64,000 nt of DNA from CP2-2F sp034436355 (GCA_034436355.1 DAOTVQ010000019.1:96944-160943); one strand, 5' to 3'; shown: positions 24,796-34,486, counted from the first letter of the stretch. Made by a program: numbers and translations. The notes: a model not told the origin generated them from the sequence alone.

Positions 24796-25383
24796 TCAGC
24801 GGAACACCGCACGAACGGTTTGCCACAACACACCAAGATCGCTGAGCAGTGTGGCGCGCTCCACATAGGCTAGATCAATTGCCAGTTTATCGGGCATGAT
24901 TTGCTGAATATACACTTGTTCCCAGTCTGCGCCACTCAAAAGCGTTTCTTCATGCCGATAGCGCACCGATGCCATGCTGGTAATGCCCGGACGCACAGCC
25001 AGCACACGCCGCTGTTCAGGCGTGTAGAGTGCCACATAGCGCGGGTCTTCCGGGCGTGGACCGACAAGGCTCATCTCGCCGCGCAGCACGTTGATCAACT
25101 GCGGCAGTTCATCCAATTTGGTGCGGCGCAAAATGCGCCCGATGCCTGTAATGCGCGTATCGTTCGCCGTGGTGATGCCCGCACCGAGCCGATCTGCATT
25201 GACGACCATTGAGCGAAACTTATAGAGTTTGAATGGCACGCCAGCTTTGCCGACCCGCACGGCACGGTAAAAAATTGGACCCGGCGAGCCAAGTTTGATG
25301 GCGAGCGCCACACCGATCAGCAGTGGCGAGAGCAAGATCAGCGCCGCCAAACTGACTAGGACATCGAAAGCACGCTTGAACAT
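24796..25383 (-). CDS. Initiating sugar-1-phosphate transferase (PglC/WcaJ C-terminal type)
   Basis: This 195-residue monotopic phosphoglycosyl transferase is a small PglC-like form with a single N-terminal re-entrant helix (DVLVSLAALILLSPLLIGVALAI). Family motifs KLYKFRSM, GRILRRTKLDELPQL (with the Asp-Glu catalytic pair in LDELP) and MSLVGPRPE are present. It moves a sugar phosphate from a UDP-sugar to undecaprenyl phosphate at the inner face of the membrane, starting repeat-unit assembly. It lies six bases after the aminotransferase gene. Confidence 0.93.
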   Translation of the reverse strand: MFKRAFDVLVSLAALILLSPLLIGVALAIKLGSPGPIFYRAVRVGKAGVPFKLYKFRSMVVNADRLGAGITTANDTRITGIGRILRRTKLDELPQLINVLRGEMSLVGPRPEDPRYVALYTPEQRRVLAVRPGITSMASVRYRHEETLLSGADWEQVYIQQIMPDKLAIDLAYVERATLLSDLGVLWQTVRAVFR

Positions 25384-25389
25384 AAGCCA

Positions 25390-26577
25390 TCAGCGCCGAA
25401 ACGTTCGCACAACATCATACACAGCATTGATCACATCTGCCACATCCGCATCGCTCAGGCGCGGATGCAGCGGCAGCGAAACCAAACGCTGATATTCTGC
25501 GTAGGCAACAGGAAAATCCTCAGGCTGCCAGCCATAGCGATCACGGTAGTAAGGATGCAGGTGAATCGGGATGAAGTGAACGCTGGTTGCGATGTTGCGC
25601 GCCTTCAATTCCTCGATGAACTGCGCCCGCGTAATGCGAAGGCGATCCAAGTTCAGGCGCAGCGTGTAGAGGTGCCAGGCATGGTCAATATGGGTGCGTT
25701 CGGCAGGCACTTGCACGGCGTCCAAGCTGCCAAAGGCTGCCTGATACTGTGCCACAATTTCGCGCCGCCGTGCCTGAAAGTCGGCAAGGCGCTCAAGCTG
25801 CACCATGCCCAACGCCGCTTGAATATCGGTCATGTTGTATTTGAAGCCGGGCAGCACCACCTCATAATACCACGAGCCTTCACTGCTGTAGCGCTTCCAG
25901 GCATCGCGGTTCATGCCGTGCAAACTCCACAAGCGCGCCTCTGCAATGCGTTCGGGCGCGCCTGTCAGCATCCCACCTTCGGCGGTCGTCAGGTTTTTGG
26001 TGGCATAGAAGCTGAAGGCGGTGAAATCACCCAGCGTGCCGATAAGCTGCCCTTCATATTTGGCGGGCAGGGCATGGGCGGCGTCCTCGATCACGGCAAG
26101 CTGATGCTGCTTTGCCAAGTCTAAGAGTGGGCGCATTTCAGCGGGATGCCCAGCAAAATGCACGGGCATAATTGCTTTGGTGCGCGGCGTGATTTTGGCG
26201 GCAACCTGCTGTGGATCAACCGTGAGCGTTTCAGGATCAACATCGGCAAGGATAGGCGTGGCGCCAACATGCTCAATCACGTTGGCAGAGCAAACAAAGG
26301 TGATCGGTGTGGTTATCACTTCATCGCCTGCGCCAATACCAAGCGCCGCCAGTGCAATATGCAAAGCGCCTGTGCAAGAGTTCAGCGCTAAGGCAGCCTC
26401 AGCACCGATGTATTCAGTGAAGGCTTGCTCAAATTGCCGCGTTTGCGGTCCGGTGGTGATCCAATCCGAGCGCAGCGTCTGGACAACTGCTGCAATTTCC
26501 GCCTCTGAGATGGTTGGCGGCGAAAATGGCAAGAAGGCATCTCGCTTTTGGAAAGGCTGTGAAGGGCTGAACAACAC
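25390..26577 (-). CDS. DegT/DnrJ/EryC1-family sugar aminotransferase
   Basis: This 395-residue PLP enzyme starts at GTG 26577 with AAGGA about six bases upstream. Motifs are NSCTGALHIAL, TTPITFVCSANV, IEDAAHALPA and the PLP Lys in SFYATKNLTTAEGGM near residue 195. It should transfer an amino group to a 4-keto (or 3-keto) UDP-sugar, the natural product of the dehydratase encoded just upstream. PglE is the closest functional model. Confidence 0.93.
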   Translation of the reverse strand: MLFSPSQPFQKRDAFLPFSPPTISEAEIAAVVQTLRSDWITTGPQTRQFEQAFTEYIGAEAALALNSCTGALHIALAALGIGAGDEVITTPITFVCSANVIEHVGATPILADVDPETLTVDPQQVAAKITPRTKAIMPVHFAGHPAEMRPLLDLAKQHQLAVIEDAAHALPAKYEGQLIGTLGDFTAFSFYATKNLTTAEGGMLTGAPERIAEARLWSLHGMNRDAWKRYSSEGSWYYEVVLPGFKYNMTDIQAALGMVQLERLADFQARRREIVAQYQAAFGSLDAVQVPAERTHIDHAWHLYTLRLNLDRLRITRAQFIEELKARNIATSVHFIPIHLHPYYRDRYGWQPEDFPVAYAEYQRLVSLPLHPRLSDADVADVINAVYDVVRTFRR

Positions 26578-26619
26578 ATCATCCTTTTCGGCACAGGCAT
26601 ATGGGCGATTATAACAGGT

Positions 26620-28559
26620 TTAGACGGTGCGTGGCACTGGTTGCGTGTATTGCACAAGAGGCTCATCGGCATTTTGTGGCTGCATGTGCGGCTGTGGGCT
26701 GTTTGGGTAGGGCATGTTCACAAGGTTCATCAGCCGCTGCCGCGCTTCTGCTTCAGGCAGATCACGCAATACTTGCAGCAATTGCAAAACGTTTTCAGCA
26801 GAGTCTGCCACGAAACGCCGCCCGTGCTGATCCTCAAAGTTCACGCTGAAAACGGCTGCCGCCTCGATCAAGCACTGCTGTTCATATGCCCAGAACAATT
26901 CCTCATTCAGCTTCTCGCCGACTCGCACGCCGGTCTCGATAATCTCAATATCCTGATCAGGCGCCAAGCCGCTCAGCCGAATCAGATCACGGGCAAGATC
27001 AAGCACGCGCACTGGCTCGCCCATGTTCAGCACGAACAACGGACCTGACTCGATCAGGACGCTTGCCTTCAGCACCAAGAGCGCTGCCTCTGGAATACTC
27101 ATAAAAAAGCGCTGCATGGCAAAGCGGGTCAGGGTGATGGGGCCGCCTTTGGCGATCTGCTGCTGGAAGATCGGCACGACGCTGCCACGGCTGCCCAGCA
27201 CATTCCCAAAACGCACGACGGCAAAGCGCTGCGGATGCTGCTGTGCGGCGTGCAGCATGAGCAGTTCAGCGGCACGCTTGCTCATGCCCATAACGCTCGT
27301 CGGATGACTGCCTTATCGGTCGAGAGCATGACCATCCGCTGCACATCGAACTCGTTACAGAGATCGATCAGCGTTTTGGTGCCAAGCACGTTGTTCGAGA
27401 GTGCCTCTAAAATGTTCGTCTCCAGCATTGGCACGTGCTTGTGGGCTGCCGCGTGAAAGAGAATGTGCGGGCGGTGCGCCGCAAAGACCTTTTGCAGCGT
27501 CACGTGGTCGCGCACATCTGCCAGCACCACCTGATGCACCACTTGCGGAAACTCATTCCGCAGGCGCTGCGAAATGGCGAATAGGCTGTTTTCACCATGC
27601 CCAACCAAGATCAGCACTTCAGGCTGCCAATTGGCAACTTGCCGCACCAACTCCATGCCGATAGAGCCGCCCGCGCCCGTGATCAGCACGCGCTTGCCTG
27701 CCAACTGCTGCTGAATATCGCTCACATCCAGATGAACTGGCACACGGCGCAGCAGGTCATCAATCTGGATGGGACGCAAGTTATTGACGTTGAATTTGCC
27801 AAGTGCTAACTCATACATGCCGGGCATAATTTGCGGCTCAATGCCGATGTGTCGGCACTGATCGGCAAGGTGGCGAATGATTTTGCCTGAGGCTGAAGGT
27901 ATGGCAATGATAACGCGCTTGACATCCCATGCCAGCACCTGCTGCCGCAGTTGATCGGTGCTGCCCAACACACGCACGCCGCGCACAATGGTGCCGATTT
28001 TGTGCGGATCATCATCGAGGAAGCCCGTCACGAGGAAATCGCCCTTTTGCTGCAAGGCATCCAGCACCTGAATGCCCGTCTGCCCTGCACCGATAATCAA
28101 TGTGTTTTGTTGGCGCTGATGCCCATCACGGTGGGTTAAGCGCTTTTGATAAGAAGAGTAGAGGCGAAAGCTGAAGCGTGTTGCCACCATCGCAATCGCG
28201 TTGAGCGCTGCCTCGATAAACGGCACTGAGCGCGGGATAAACTGTCCACCAGCTGAAAAGATGCTGGTGAAGATAAGGACAACCAAAATGATGATGAAAC
28301 TGGAGAATGCACAAGCAGATGCTACGGAAAGCAGTTCGGTTTGCCCTGCGGCTGCCCAATAGCGCGCATACATGCCGTGCAGGTAGAAAATGCCTAGGCG
28401 GATTGGAATGGCGAAGCATAAGTAAAGAAGAATGCCCTGCCACAGTGTGTTATCGAGTTGAAAGGTCTCGAAGCGAACGGCGTAGCTTGCTATTGTTGTG
28501 ATGAGAATCGCAAGAATATCAAGTGCCAGAAAGTGTCGGTTTCGAAAGAGCGGCTTCAT
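26620..28559 (-). pseudogene. Nucleotide-sugar 4,6-dehydratase (PglF/WbpM/CapD-like) split by a one-base deletion
   Basis: Two frames together encode one protein of about 645 residues. The first part (28559 to about 27282) has four N-terminal membrane helices, a first Rossmann region (LIIGAGQTGIQV), and a second one with ITGAGGSIGMEL and the STDKAV strand. The second part continues with SVMGMSKRAAELL, carrying the Met-Lys of the catalytic triad, and VVRFGNVLGSRGS. At the junction the minus strand reads GTCATCCGACG where the family needs GTC-AAT-CCG-ACG (V-N-P-T), so one A is missing near 27305. Such enzymes make UDP-4-keto-6-deoxy sugars. The deletion could be an assembly error in an intact gene or a true inactivating mutation. 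Confidence 0.85.
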
Positions 28560-29074
28560 AAGCGCCTATCCTTGTTACTGTCTGTCTACATTGCAAGCAT
28601 AGGCTGCAATGACTGCTAGAACATTAAGAGGATAACCAGAAAATCTTGTTGGCAGCGCACCGTTTTTTTCGCGTTGTTAGATGGGACGCTTTAATGAATT
28701 GAAGGCTCACAACATTTCCTGAAGACACAGCATGAGCATGATTGTATGCTAAAGAAAACCTGCTTAGAACTCATTTCAAAAAACGAGTAAGGGGCATGTT
28801 TGAAAGGGAAACCCCCTCGAAACCACTGCCTGTAGAGCATGTTCATGTGCGCCACAGGCAAGAACGCTACAACCCTACTCCAATTTTGAAGCAGCTTCTA
28901 GGCTAAACAAGCAGCACACTCTAAGTGTACTACACTTTGTTCAAAGCGCAAATTTTATAGTTGTATTCTATTATAAAACTATTAAATAGTTTCAATAAAT
29001 TTTGTCAGAATCCCGACAAGTTTAGGCGGGGTGGAAAACGTCGTTACAGGCTGCCAGAGACCTGTGCGAGCAGC
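28560..29074. other. Long intergenic region inside the polysaccharide cluster
   Basis: The gap of about 515 bases splits the cluster into two transcripts. It contains R2 copy b (28765-28905) and an A+T-rich stretch (28940-29015) with a short inverted repeat ACTATT-AATAGT. A promoter for the dehydratase-led operon should lie near 28590-28680 on the minus strand, but I see no convincing pair of boxes. No gene is visible. Confidence 0.5.
28765..28905 (+). repeat. MITE-like element R2, full copy b
   Basis: This approximately 140-bp element runs from TTAGAACTCATTTCAAAA to TTTTGAAGCAGCTTCTAGGC. The ends form imperfect inverted repeats (12 of 17 bases). The inner part aligns with the reverse complement of 59105-59242. 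Confidence 0.7.
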
Positions 29075-30769
29075 CTAGTCTCTTGGCGCGCTGATCTGTC
29101 GGATAGGGGTGGCGCTGCCAACTGGCAAGCGCCCAGCAGGCTGCTCCACAGGGTGACGGTTTACCACGATGCCAAAGGCAGGCGTGCCATAGGCAGCCAA
29201 TTGGCGGGCGGATTGCAGTAAGGTGCGGCGGCGCGCACGTCCCGATTCCAGTACCAGCAGCGGCTTGGCGTGAAAGGTCTTGCTGAGCAGCAGCGCATCG
29301 CGGCTTTCAGCAAGAGCAGGCGTATCAAACAATATCAGATCATAAGCATACTCCACAATAAGCTGGCGCACCAATTCGTGCATCTGTGGGGATGCTAACA
29401 ATTCTGAGGGCGTGCTGTGCGGCGCGCCAACAGTGATTACCTCTAGGCTTGGCACATAGGTTGGCTGAATGAGCGCTGAAAGGAACAGCCGCACGCGCTG
29501 TCGGAAAGCATTTTCAGCCGCGTCATTCGAAAGCAGCGCCCGATCCGCGCCGATAGGCAGCCACACACGCGCCAGATCAGCGCTCTGCCAAATGTTCGAT
29601 AAGCCGTTGCGATTTTCCACACCCAAGATGTGGTGCAAGCTGCCCGCCCGCAGATTGGCGTCAATCAGGATGACCCGTGCGCCGTGCATGGCAAGCGCCA
29701 CCGCAAGGTTTGCCGCCGTAACGCTCTTGCCCGTCCCAACGCTTGGGCTGGTGATGACCCATAAACGGCTAGGCACATTAAGCGCCATCAAGCGGTAGGT
29801 GATATTCAGGCGCAGCGCGTGATAGGCTTCCGCAGCGGCAAGGCGCGGCTGATGCCACGTCACCAGCTTATCGGCATACACCTCTTTCTGACCAAAAGGC
29901 GGAATTAAGCCAAGGATCGGCGCGTTGAAGATCGGCATCAACTCATCGAGTCCGCGCACGCCGTCATTCAAGCCTTCAAAGATCAGGGCAAATCCGAACA
30001 CCAAACCACCGCTGATAAGCGCGGCGAACAGAGCAATCAGGCTTGCCGCCGTGCTGATCGGCTCGCTTGGCGGACGGGCGCGCCCAACAAGCTGCACCGT
30101 GTTCACCTCACCGCGATTTTGGAATGTCTCCAGCGTGCCAAGCAGCGCGGCAAGGCTGTTTTGGAGTGCCTGCACCTCTTGGGTCAGTTCGGCGCGCCGC
30201 GCAAACAGCACGCTGCGATCCTCTGCCGAAAGGTCGGGCTGATTCATGCTTAGATCGATCACTTCCAACTCTTGGCTGGCGCGGCTGAGGCGTGTTTGTA
30301 GGCGGCGCAGTTCGGCTTGCAGGTAGCCAAGCTGCTCTTCTTGGAATGCCAAGCGCTCCGAAGGGCTGATCGCCGTAATCTGATCGGCAAAGGCGTTGGC
30401 AAGCGCGGCGGCGCGTTCGGGTGCGGCGTCAATCACAGCTAGGCTCAGCAGCGAAGTGCCTTCGGCAAAGGTGGCGCTGAAGGCATTGCGAAGGGCTTCG
30501 AGGGAAAGTTCGGGCGCGTGCTGTGCCTGAATAGCGCTTAGCACGTCTTCTGTTTGCAAACGTGCGATGTAGGTTTGGGCGAAGGCTGCCGCCGAACGGA
30601 TCATCTGTGGATCAGGGTTGGTGAGCGCCATATAGCCGCCAATTTGCAGCACGGCTGCCGCACGGTAGCGCGGTGGCTGGCTCTGCACAACAGCGTAGGC
30701 AGCCGCACCTGCCAAGGCGCTCACCACACCGATCAGAATTGCCCAACGCCGAAGGAAACGGCTCATCAT
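29075..30769 (-). CDS. Polysaccharide co-polymerase/tyrosine autokinase (Wzz-BY kinase)
   Basis: The protein is 564 residues from the ATG that overlaps the upstream stop (TGATG). An N-terminal helix (WAILIGVVSALAGAAAYAVV) opens a Wzz domain with a coiled-coil external loop (about residues 130-210), closed by a second helix (SLIALFAALISGGLVFGFAL). The cytoplasmic kinase has Walker A SPSVGTGKSVTAA near residue 345, Walker A' VILIDANLRAG and Walker B LILFDTPA. Walker A' has Asn where Asp is common (DAN for DAD). There is no Tyr-rich tail; the last residues carry none, so autophosphorylation may be weak or absent. It should set polymer length and export together with an outer partner. Confidence 0.88.
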   Translation of the reverse strand: MMSRFLRRWAILIGVVSALAGAAAYAVVQSQPPRYRAAAVLQIGGYMALTNPDPQMIRSAAAFAQTYIARLQTEDVLSAIQAQHAPELSLEALRNAFSATFAEGTSLLSLAVIDAAPERAAALANAFADQITAISPSERLAFQEEQLGYLQAELRRLQTRLSRASQELEVIDLSMNQPDLSAEDRSVLFARRAELTQEVQALQNSLAALLGTLETFQNRGEVNTVQLVGRARPPSEPISTAASLIALFAALISGGLVFGFALIFEGLNDGVRGLDELMPIFNAPILGLIPPFGQKEVYADKLVTWHQPRLAAAEAYHALRLNITYRLMALNVPSRLWVITSPSVGTGKSVTAANLAVALAMHGARVILIDANLRAGSLHHILGVENRNGLSNIWQSADLARVWLPIGADRALLSNDAAENAFRQRVRLFLSALIQPTYVPSLEVITVGAPHSTPSELLASPQMHELVRQLIVEYAYDLILFDTPALAESRDALLLSKTFHAKPLLVLESGRARRRTLLQSARQLAAYGTPAFGIVVNRHPVEQPAGRLPVGSATPIRQISAPRD

Positions 30770-32520
30770 CACTGCCCTAAATCGTTGGGAATGCCCCAAA
30801 ACTTGATCAAACCATCGCTGCCGCACGTCAGCAGGCGCGTGCCGTCCGGCGCGAAGACCAAGTCGTTTAGGCTGCTGGTGTGCGCCAATTGCACGGCAAG
30901 CGGCTGCCCTGTGTTCACGTCCCACACCACAAGGTAGCCTTCCTGTGTGCCAGCCGCCACCAAGCCGCCATCGGCGCTCAGCGCGACGCTGGTCAGGCTG
31001 GCGGTGGTGGCGGGTAGCTGTGCGCGCACACTCAGCCCGATCACATTCCACAGCGAGAGCGCGTTAGAGCGTCCCACCGTCGCCAAGAGCAAGCCCTCAG
31101 GGCTAAAGGCAATATCAAGGATTGGGTGTCGATCTCGCGCTTGGGCAATCAGCACACGGCTGCTGACTTCCCACAGCACCAATTGCGTATCCGCACTGCC
31201 AACGCCTAATAAAGCATTGTTAGAAGTGAAGGCAAGGGCGGTGATCGGCGCACGGAAAATCTCTTCGCCAAAGCTGGTGATGAGCGTGCCATTTTGAGCA
31301 TTCCACAAGCGCACCACGCCATCATCACCGCCAGAGGCAAGCAGACGGCTGTTCGGGCTAAACAGCACCTTCCGTACAGGGCGGCTATGCCCTTGCAAGG
31401 TGGCGATCTCATTGCGCGTGCGGGCGTCCCATAGGCGAATAGCGCCATCCGAACTGCTGGCAGCAATGCGCGTGCCATCGGCACTGATTGCCACGCTGAG
31501 GCGGTCGGTCATGCCTTGCCACAGGTAAAGCTGCTCGCGCTCTTGCAGATCAAAGAGGCGCACGGTGTTATCCAGCCCGCTGGAGGCAAACTGATCACCA
31601 TAGCCGTTAAATGTAAGGCTGAGGGCAGGTGCGCTGAGGGCAAAGATCGAGCCTACCTCTTGCAAGGCGCTGACAGTGCGCGTATTGATCGGCAAAAAGC
31701 CAACTGCCAACTGTTCCCGAATGGCGGAAGCGGTGGCAGTTTGTCCGCGGTCAGTCAGGGCGCTCAGTGTGCCTTCAAAGGCGAGCGTCACCGTTTGGGC
31801 AACCACCGCCTGCGCGGTCTGCGTTAGCAAAGCGTTGATGCGCGCATCAAGGGTTGCCTGAAGCTGCATCGGGTTAGGAGTTGGCGTGAAGCCAAGCGTC
31901 TGCATCAAGATCGCGTCAAAGGTGGCTTGGGAATCAAGGGTGGCGGTCGCATCGCTGATCTCGGTCAGGCGTAGTTCAACGTTCGCCAGCAGCGTTGCAT
32001 ATTGGGCGGTGGCATCCAGCAGCAGGGCAGAGGTGGGCGGCGGCGTGCCGCTTGGCGTCAGCGTAATGCCGAGCGTGCTGTAAAACAGGGTGTCCACCGT
32101 GCTTTGAAAGGCAGCCGTGCCAGTTAGCCTAAACTGCGTGTCGGCGGTTTGGGTCAGGCGTTCGGCAACGTTGGCAACGACGGTCTCATACTGCTGTGAC
32201 GGATTAGGAGAAGCGCTCGGCGTGAAAGTTGGTGCAATGGCAGTTTGCGTAAAGAGCGCGGCGGCGGTTTGGCGCGCCTGTTCGGTGCGCGCACCAAAGG
32301 TCGGGCTGAGCAGGTAGGCGGCGGTGAGGCTGGCAATGCTGCGTTCGCGTGCGGTGAGCGTCAGGCGCGGATTGATGATCGAGTCGAGCGTTTGGCGTGC
32401 GGCGGTCAGGTCAGGCTGGGCGTAGAGCGCATTCGGCGCGGCGAGGGCTGCCATTAGCCAGAGTACGCCAAAACACGCCGCAAAAGCGAAAAATCCTGCT
32501 GTGCGCTGCCATCTGTTCAT
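30769..32520 (-). CDS. WD40 protein with Thr-rich repeat module (paralogue 2), inside the polysaccharide operon
   Basis: The protein is 583 residues from ATG 32520 (GGTGAGG six bases upstream). It has a signal segment (FFAFAACFGVLWLMAALAAP), then repeat units with RLTxTA and FxxTxD motifs (STVDTLFYSTLGITLTP, ATFDAILMQTLGFTPTP), then a WD40 propeller from about residue 294 (VRLFD, IRLWD, VRLWN, LSLWN). Architecture and sequence match the protein at 21109-22992. Its stop overlaps the start of the Wzz/kinase gene, so it is made together with the polymer-length regulator. A role as a periplasmic or surface scaffold for polysaccharide assembly is inference from this coupling. Confidence 0.85.
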   Translation of the reverse strand: MNRWQRTAGFFAFAACFGVLWLMAALAAPNALYAQPDLTAARQTLDSIINPRLTLTARERSIASLTAAYLLSPTFGARTEQARQTAAALFTQTAIAPTFTPSASPNPSQQYETVVANVAERLTQTADTQFRLTGTAAFQSTVDTLFYSTLGITLTPSGTPPPTSALLLDATAQYATLLANVELRLTEISDATATLDSQATFDAILMQTLGFTPTPNPMQLQATLDARINALLTQTAQAVVAQTVTLAFEGTLSALTDRGQTATASAIREQLAVGFLPINTRTVSALQEVGSIFALSAPALSLTFNGYGDQFASSGLDNTVRLFDLQEREQLYLWQGMTDRLSVAISADGTRIAASSSDGAIRLWDARTRNEIATLQGHSRPVRKVLFSPNSRLLASGGDDGVVRLWNAQNGTLITSFGEEIFRAPITALAFTSNNALLGVGSADTQLVLWEVSSRVLIAQARDRHPILDIAFSPEGLLLATVGRSNALSLWNVIGLSVRAQLPATTASLTSVALSADGGLVAAGTQEGYLVVWDVNTGQPLAVQLAHTSSLNDLVFAPDGTRLLTCGSDGLIKFWGIPNDLGQ

Positions 32521-32586
32521 AGAGTGCCTCACCTTGCTCACCCTATCATACTCGAAAATGGGCGAGATGGTGAGGCTGGAAATCGG

Positions 32587-33615
32587 TTAGGCAGGCTGTG
32601 TGCGGCGATCTCGCCAGCGGCGGGCAAAATGAATCATGCCATGCCAGAAGCCAAGCCCATAGCTAAGGTGCAGCGCCGCGAAGATGAACGGCAGGCGTGG
32701 CAGATGCTGCCAACCGTGCTGCGCTGCCAGCAATACCGAAGCACTGATGTTTGCCGCCGCATAAGCGATAATCAACAGCAGCCACAGCGCCAGAAAGGAT
32801 GGGCTTATCAAAGCGAGCAAGCCGCCAAGCATCAGGGCTGCCACAAAGAGCGGCGGCACAAATTGACGCAGGCTCATTTGGCGTAGGTGCTTTTGCAGCA
32901 CACGCACTTTATAAAAGCCGTACTGATAGTACTGCCGCCACAGGCGGCGCAGCGTGGCACGGCTGAAATAACGCGCCCTTATTTTAGGCGTCAGCAGCAG
33001 GCGAAAGCCAAGCCCACGCAGGCGATAATTATACTCATCATCCTGATTGCGTGTAAGTTCTTCATCGTAGCCGCCAGCGCGCTCAATCACATCCCGACGG
33101 TAGGCAGGGAAGGCAATCGTATCGGTATAGAGCGCCTTATCCTTCACTGTGCGGAAGGCAGAGCCACCGACACCAAATTTGCTGCTCATGGCAAGCGCAA
33201 TGGTTCGGCTGAAGGGCGTTTGCCCAACCGTTTCAATCGGACCGCCAACGCCATCCGCCGCGCCGCTGACCAAGTGCGCGACGCACTCTGAAAGGTAGTT
33301 TGGCGCAATCTCGCAGTGACCATCTACGCGCACAATAATCTCGCCTGTGGCTTGCTCGTAGGCAAGGTTCATGCCAGTTGGCACGATTTGGCGCGGATTA
33401 TCTATGACGCGGATCGGGATACGTGGATGCTGCGCGGCAAGGCGCGCAATCTCGGCGCGTGTGCCATCGGTGGACATGCCATCGGCGATGATGATCTCCA
33501 TGCGCTCAGGCGGGTAATCTTGGGTCAGCACGGCGCCCAAGCTGCGGGCGATGAAGTCTGCCTCGTTGCGAACGGGCATAATCACGGTGAGGTGGGGCTG
33601 CTTGGAAAGGCTCAT
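32587..33615 (-). CDS. Family 2 glycosyltransferase, ExoA-like, membrane-bound
   Basis: The 342-residue enzyme has a GT-A domain, with VIMPVRNEADFI near residue 10, EIIIADGMSTDGT with the nucleotide-binding Asp, RVDGHCEI (the DxD-like motif), and TRNQDDEYNYRLR. Two to three C-terminal membrane helices follow (FVAALMLGGLLALIS, LWLLLIIAYAAANI). The closest type I know is succinoglycan ExoA. It would extend lipid-linked repeat units at the inner face of the membrane. It is the first gene of the operon leading into the WD40 and Wzz/kinase genes. Confidence 0.9.
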   Translation of the reverse strand: MSLSKQPHLTVIMPVRNEADFIARSLGAVLTQDYPPERMEIIIADGMSTDGTRAEIARLAAQHPRIPIRVIDNPRQIVPTGMNLAYEQATGEIIVRVDGHCEIAPNYLSECVAHLVSGAADGVGGPIETVGQTPFSRTIALAMSSKFGVGGSAFRTVKDKALYTDTIAFPAYRRDVIERAGGYDEELTRNQDDEYNYRLRGLGFRLLLTPKIRARYFSRATLRRLWRQYYQYGFYKVRVLQKHLRQMSLRQFVPPLFVAALMLGGLLALISPSFLALWLLLIIAYAAANISASVLLAAQHGWQHLPRLPFIFAALHLSYGLGFWHGMIHFARRWRDRRTQPA

Positions 33616-33660
33616 CGGCTCGGCTTACCCAGTGCTTTCTTAGAAATTGCCGCGATCAGT

Positions 33661-33761
33661 CTTTACCCTACCCTAAGTCCCGCCCTGCACGTGGGGCGGG
33701 ACTTTGAAGTCCACTTTCGATTCCCTTTCCTCGCGTGCGGAGAAAGAGTTAGGGATAAGGG
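33661..33761 (+). repeat. Dispersed intergenic repeat R1, copy c
   Basis: It has the same order as copy b: CTTTACCCTACCCTAAG, hairpin CCCGCCC...GGGCGGG, GATTCCCTTTCCTCGC and TTAGGGATAAGGG. It lies between the response regulator end and the glycosyltransferase start. Confidence 0.75.
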
Positions 33762-33799
33762 TCAATCTGATCTGCCCAACAGGGAGTATCGCCCCTGCC

Positions 33800-34486
33800 C
33801 TAATGGCTGGCGAAACGGTAGCCCACCCCGCGTGAGGTCAGAATATACTCAGGGCGCTGCGGATCAGCCTCGATCTTCTGCCGCAAATAGTGAATGTAGA
33901 GCTTCAGGCTGTCAATGGCGTCGGCATATTCAGGTCCCCACGCCTCTTTCACCAAATCGGTGCGTGTGATAACGCGCCCTGCATTCCGCACCAGCACGCC
34001 CAGCAGGTTAAACTCTTTCGGCGTCAGGTGAATGACGCGGCTTTTCACTTTCACCTCACGGTTGAGGAAGTTGACGCGGAACTGCCCACCATCAAAGACC
34101 AATTCCTCTGAGATGGCAGGCCCCGGCGAACGCCGCAGATGAGCGCGCACCCGCGCCACCAACTCATCGTTATCATAGGGCTTGATGACGTAATCATCAG
34201 CGCCCATCTCCAAGCCCTTCACCACATCGCGGATTTCGCTGCGCGCCGTGATGAACACAATCGGCACATCAGAAAGCTCGCGCAGGCGGCGGCAAACTTC
34301 CCAGCCATCCATATCCGGCATCATCACATCCAGCAGCACCAAGTCAGGGTGTGCGCGGTAGGCTTTTCGCAAACCATCTTCGGCGCGATAGGCTTTGATC
34401 ACCTCGTAGCCGCGGCGCTCTAGCAAGATACTGATGAGTTGTACGGTTGTTTCGTCGTCGTCAACAACAAGAATCTTTTCGGGCAT
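33800..34486 (-). CDS. OmpR/PhoB-family response regulator
   Basis: The protein is 228 residues from ATG 34486 (AGGTG about six bases upstream). The receiver domain has VVDDDE, the phosphoacceptor Asp53 in LVLLDVMMPDMDG, and the conserved Lys in DDYVIKPYD. The C-terminal winged helix has LTPKEFNLLGVLVRNAGRVITR and ends in TSRGVGYRFA. The receiver-plus-wing type resembles RpaB-like regulators. A histidine kinase gene lies 0.8 kb away on the other strand (35280-38363) and is a candidate partner, but the pairing is not proven. Confidence 0.93.
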   Translation of the reverse strand: MPEKILVVDDDETTVQLISILLERRGYEVIKAYRAEDGLRKAYRAHPDLVLLDVMMPDMDGWEVCRRLRELSDVPIVFITARSEIRDVVKGLEMGADDYVIKPYDNDELVARVRAHLRRSPGPAISEELVFDGGQFRVNFLNREVKVKSRVIHLTPKEFNLLGVLVRNAGRVITRTDLVKEAWGPEYADAIDSLKLYIHYLRQKIEADPQRPEYILTSRGVGYRFASH

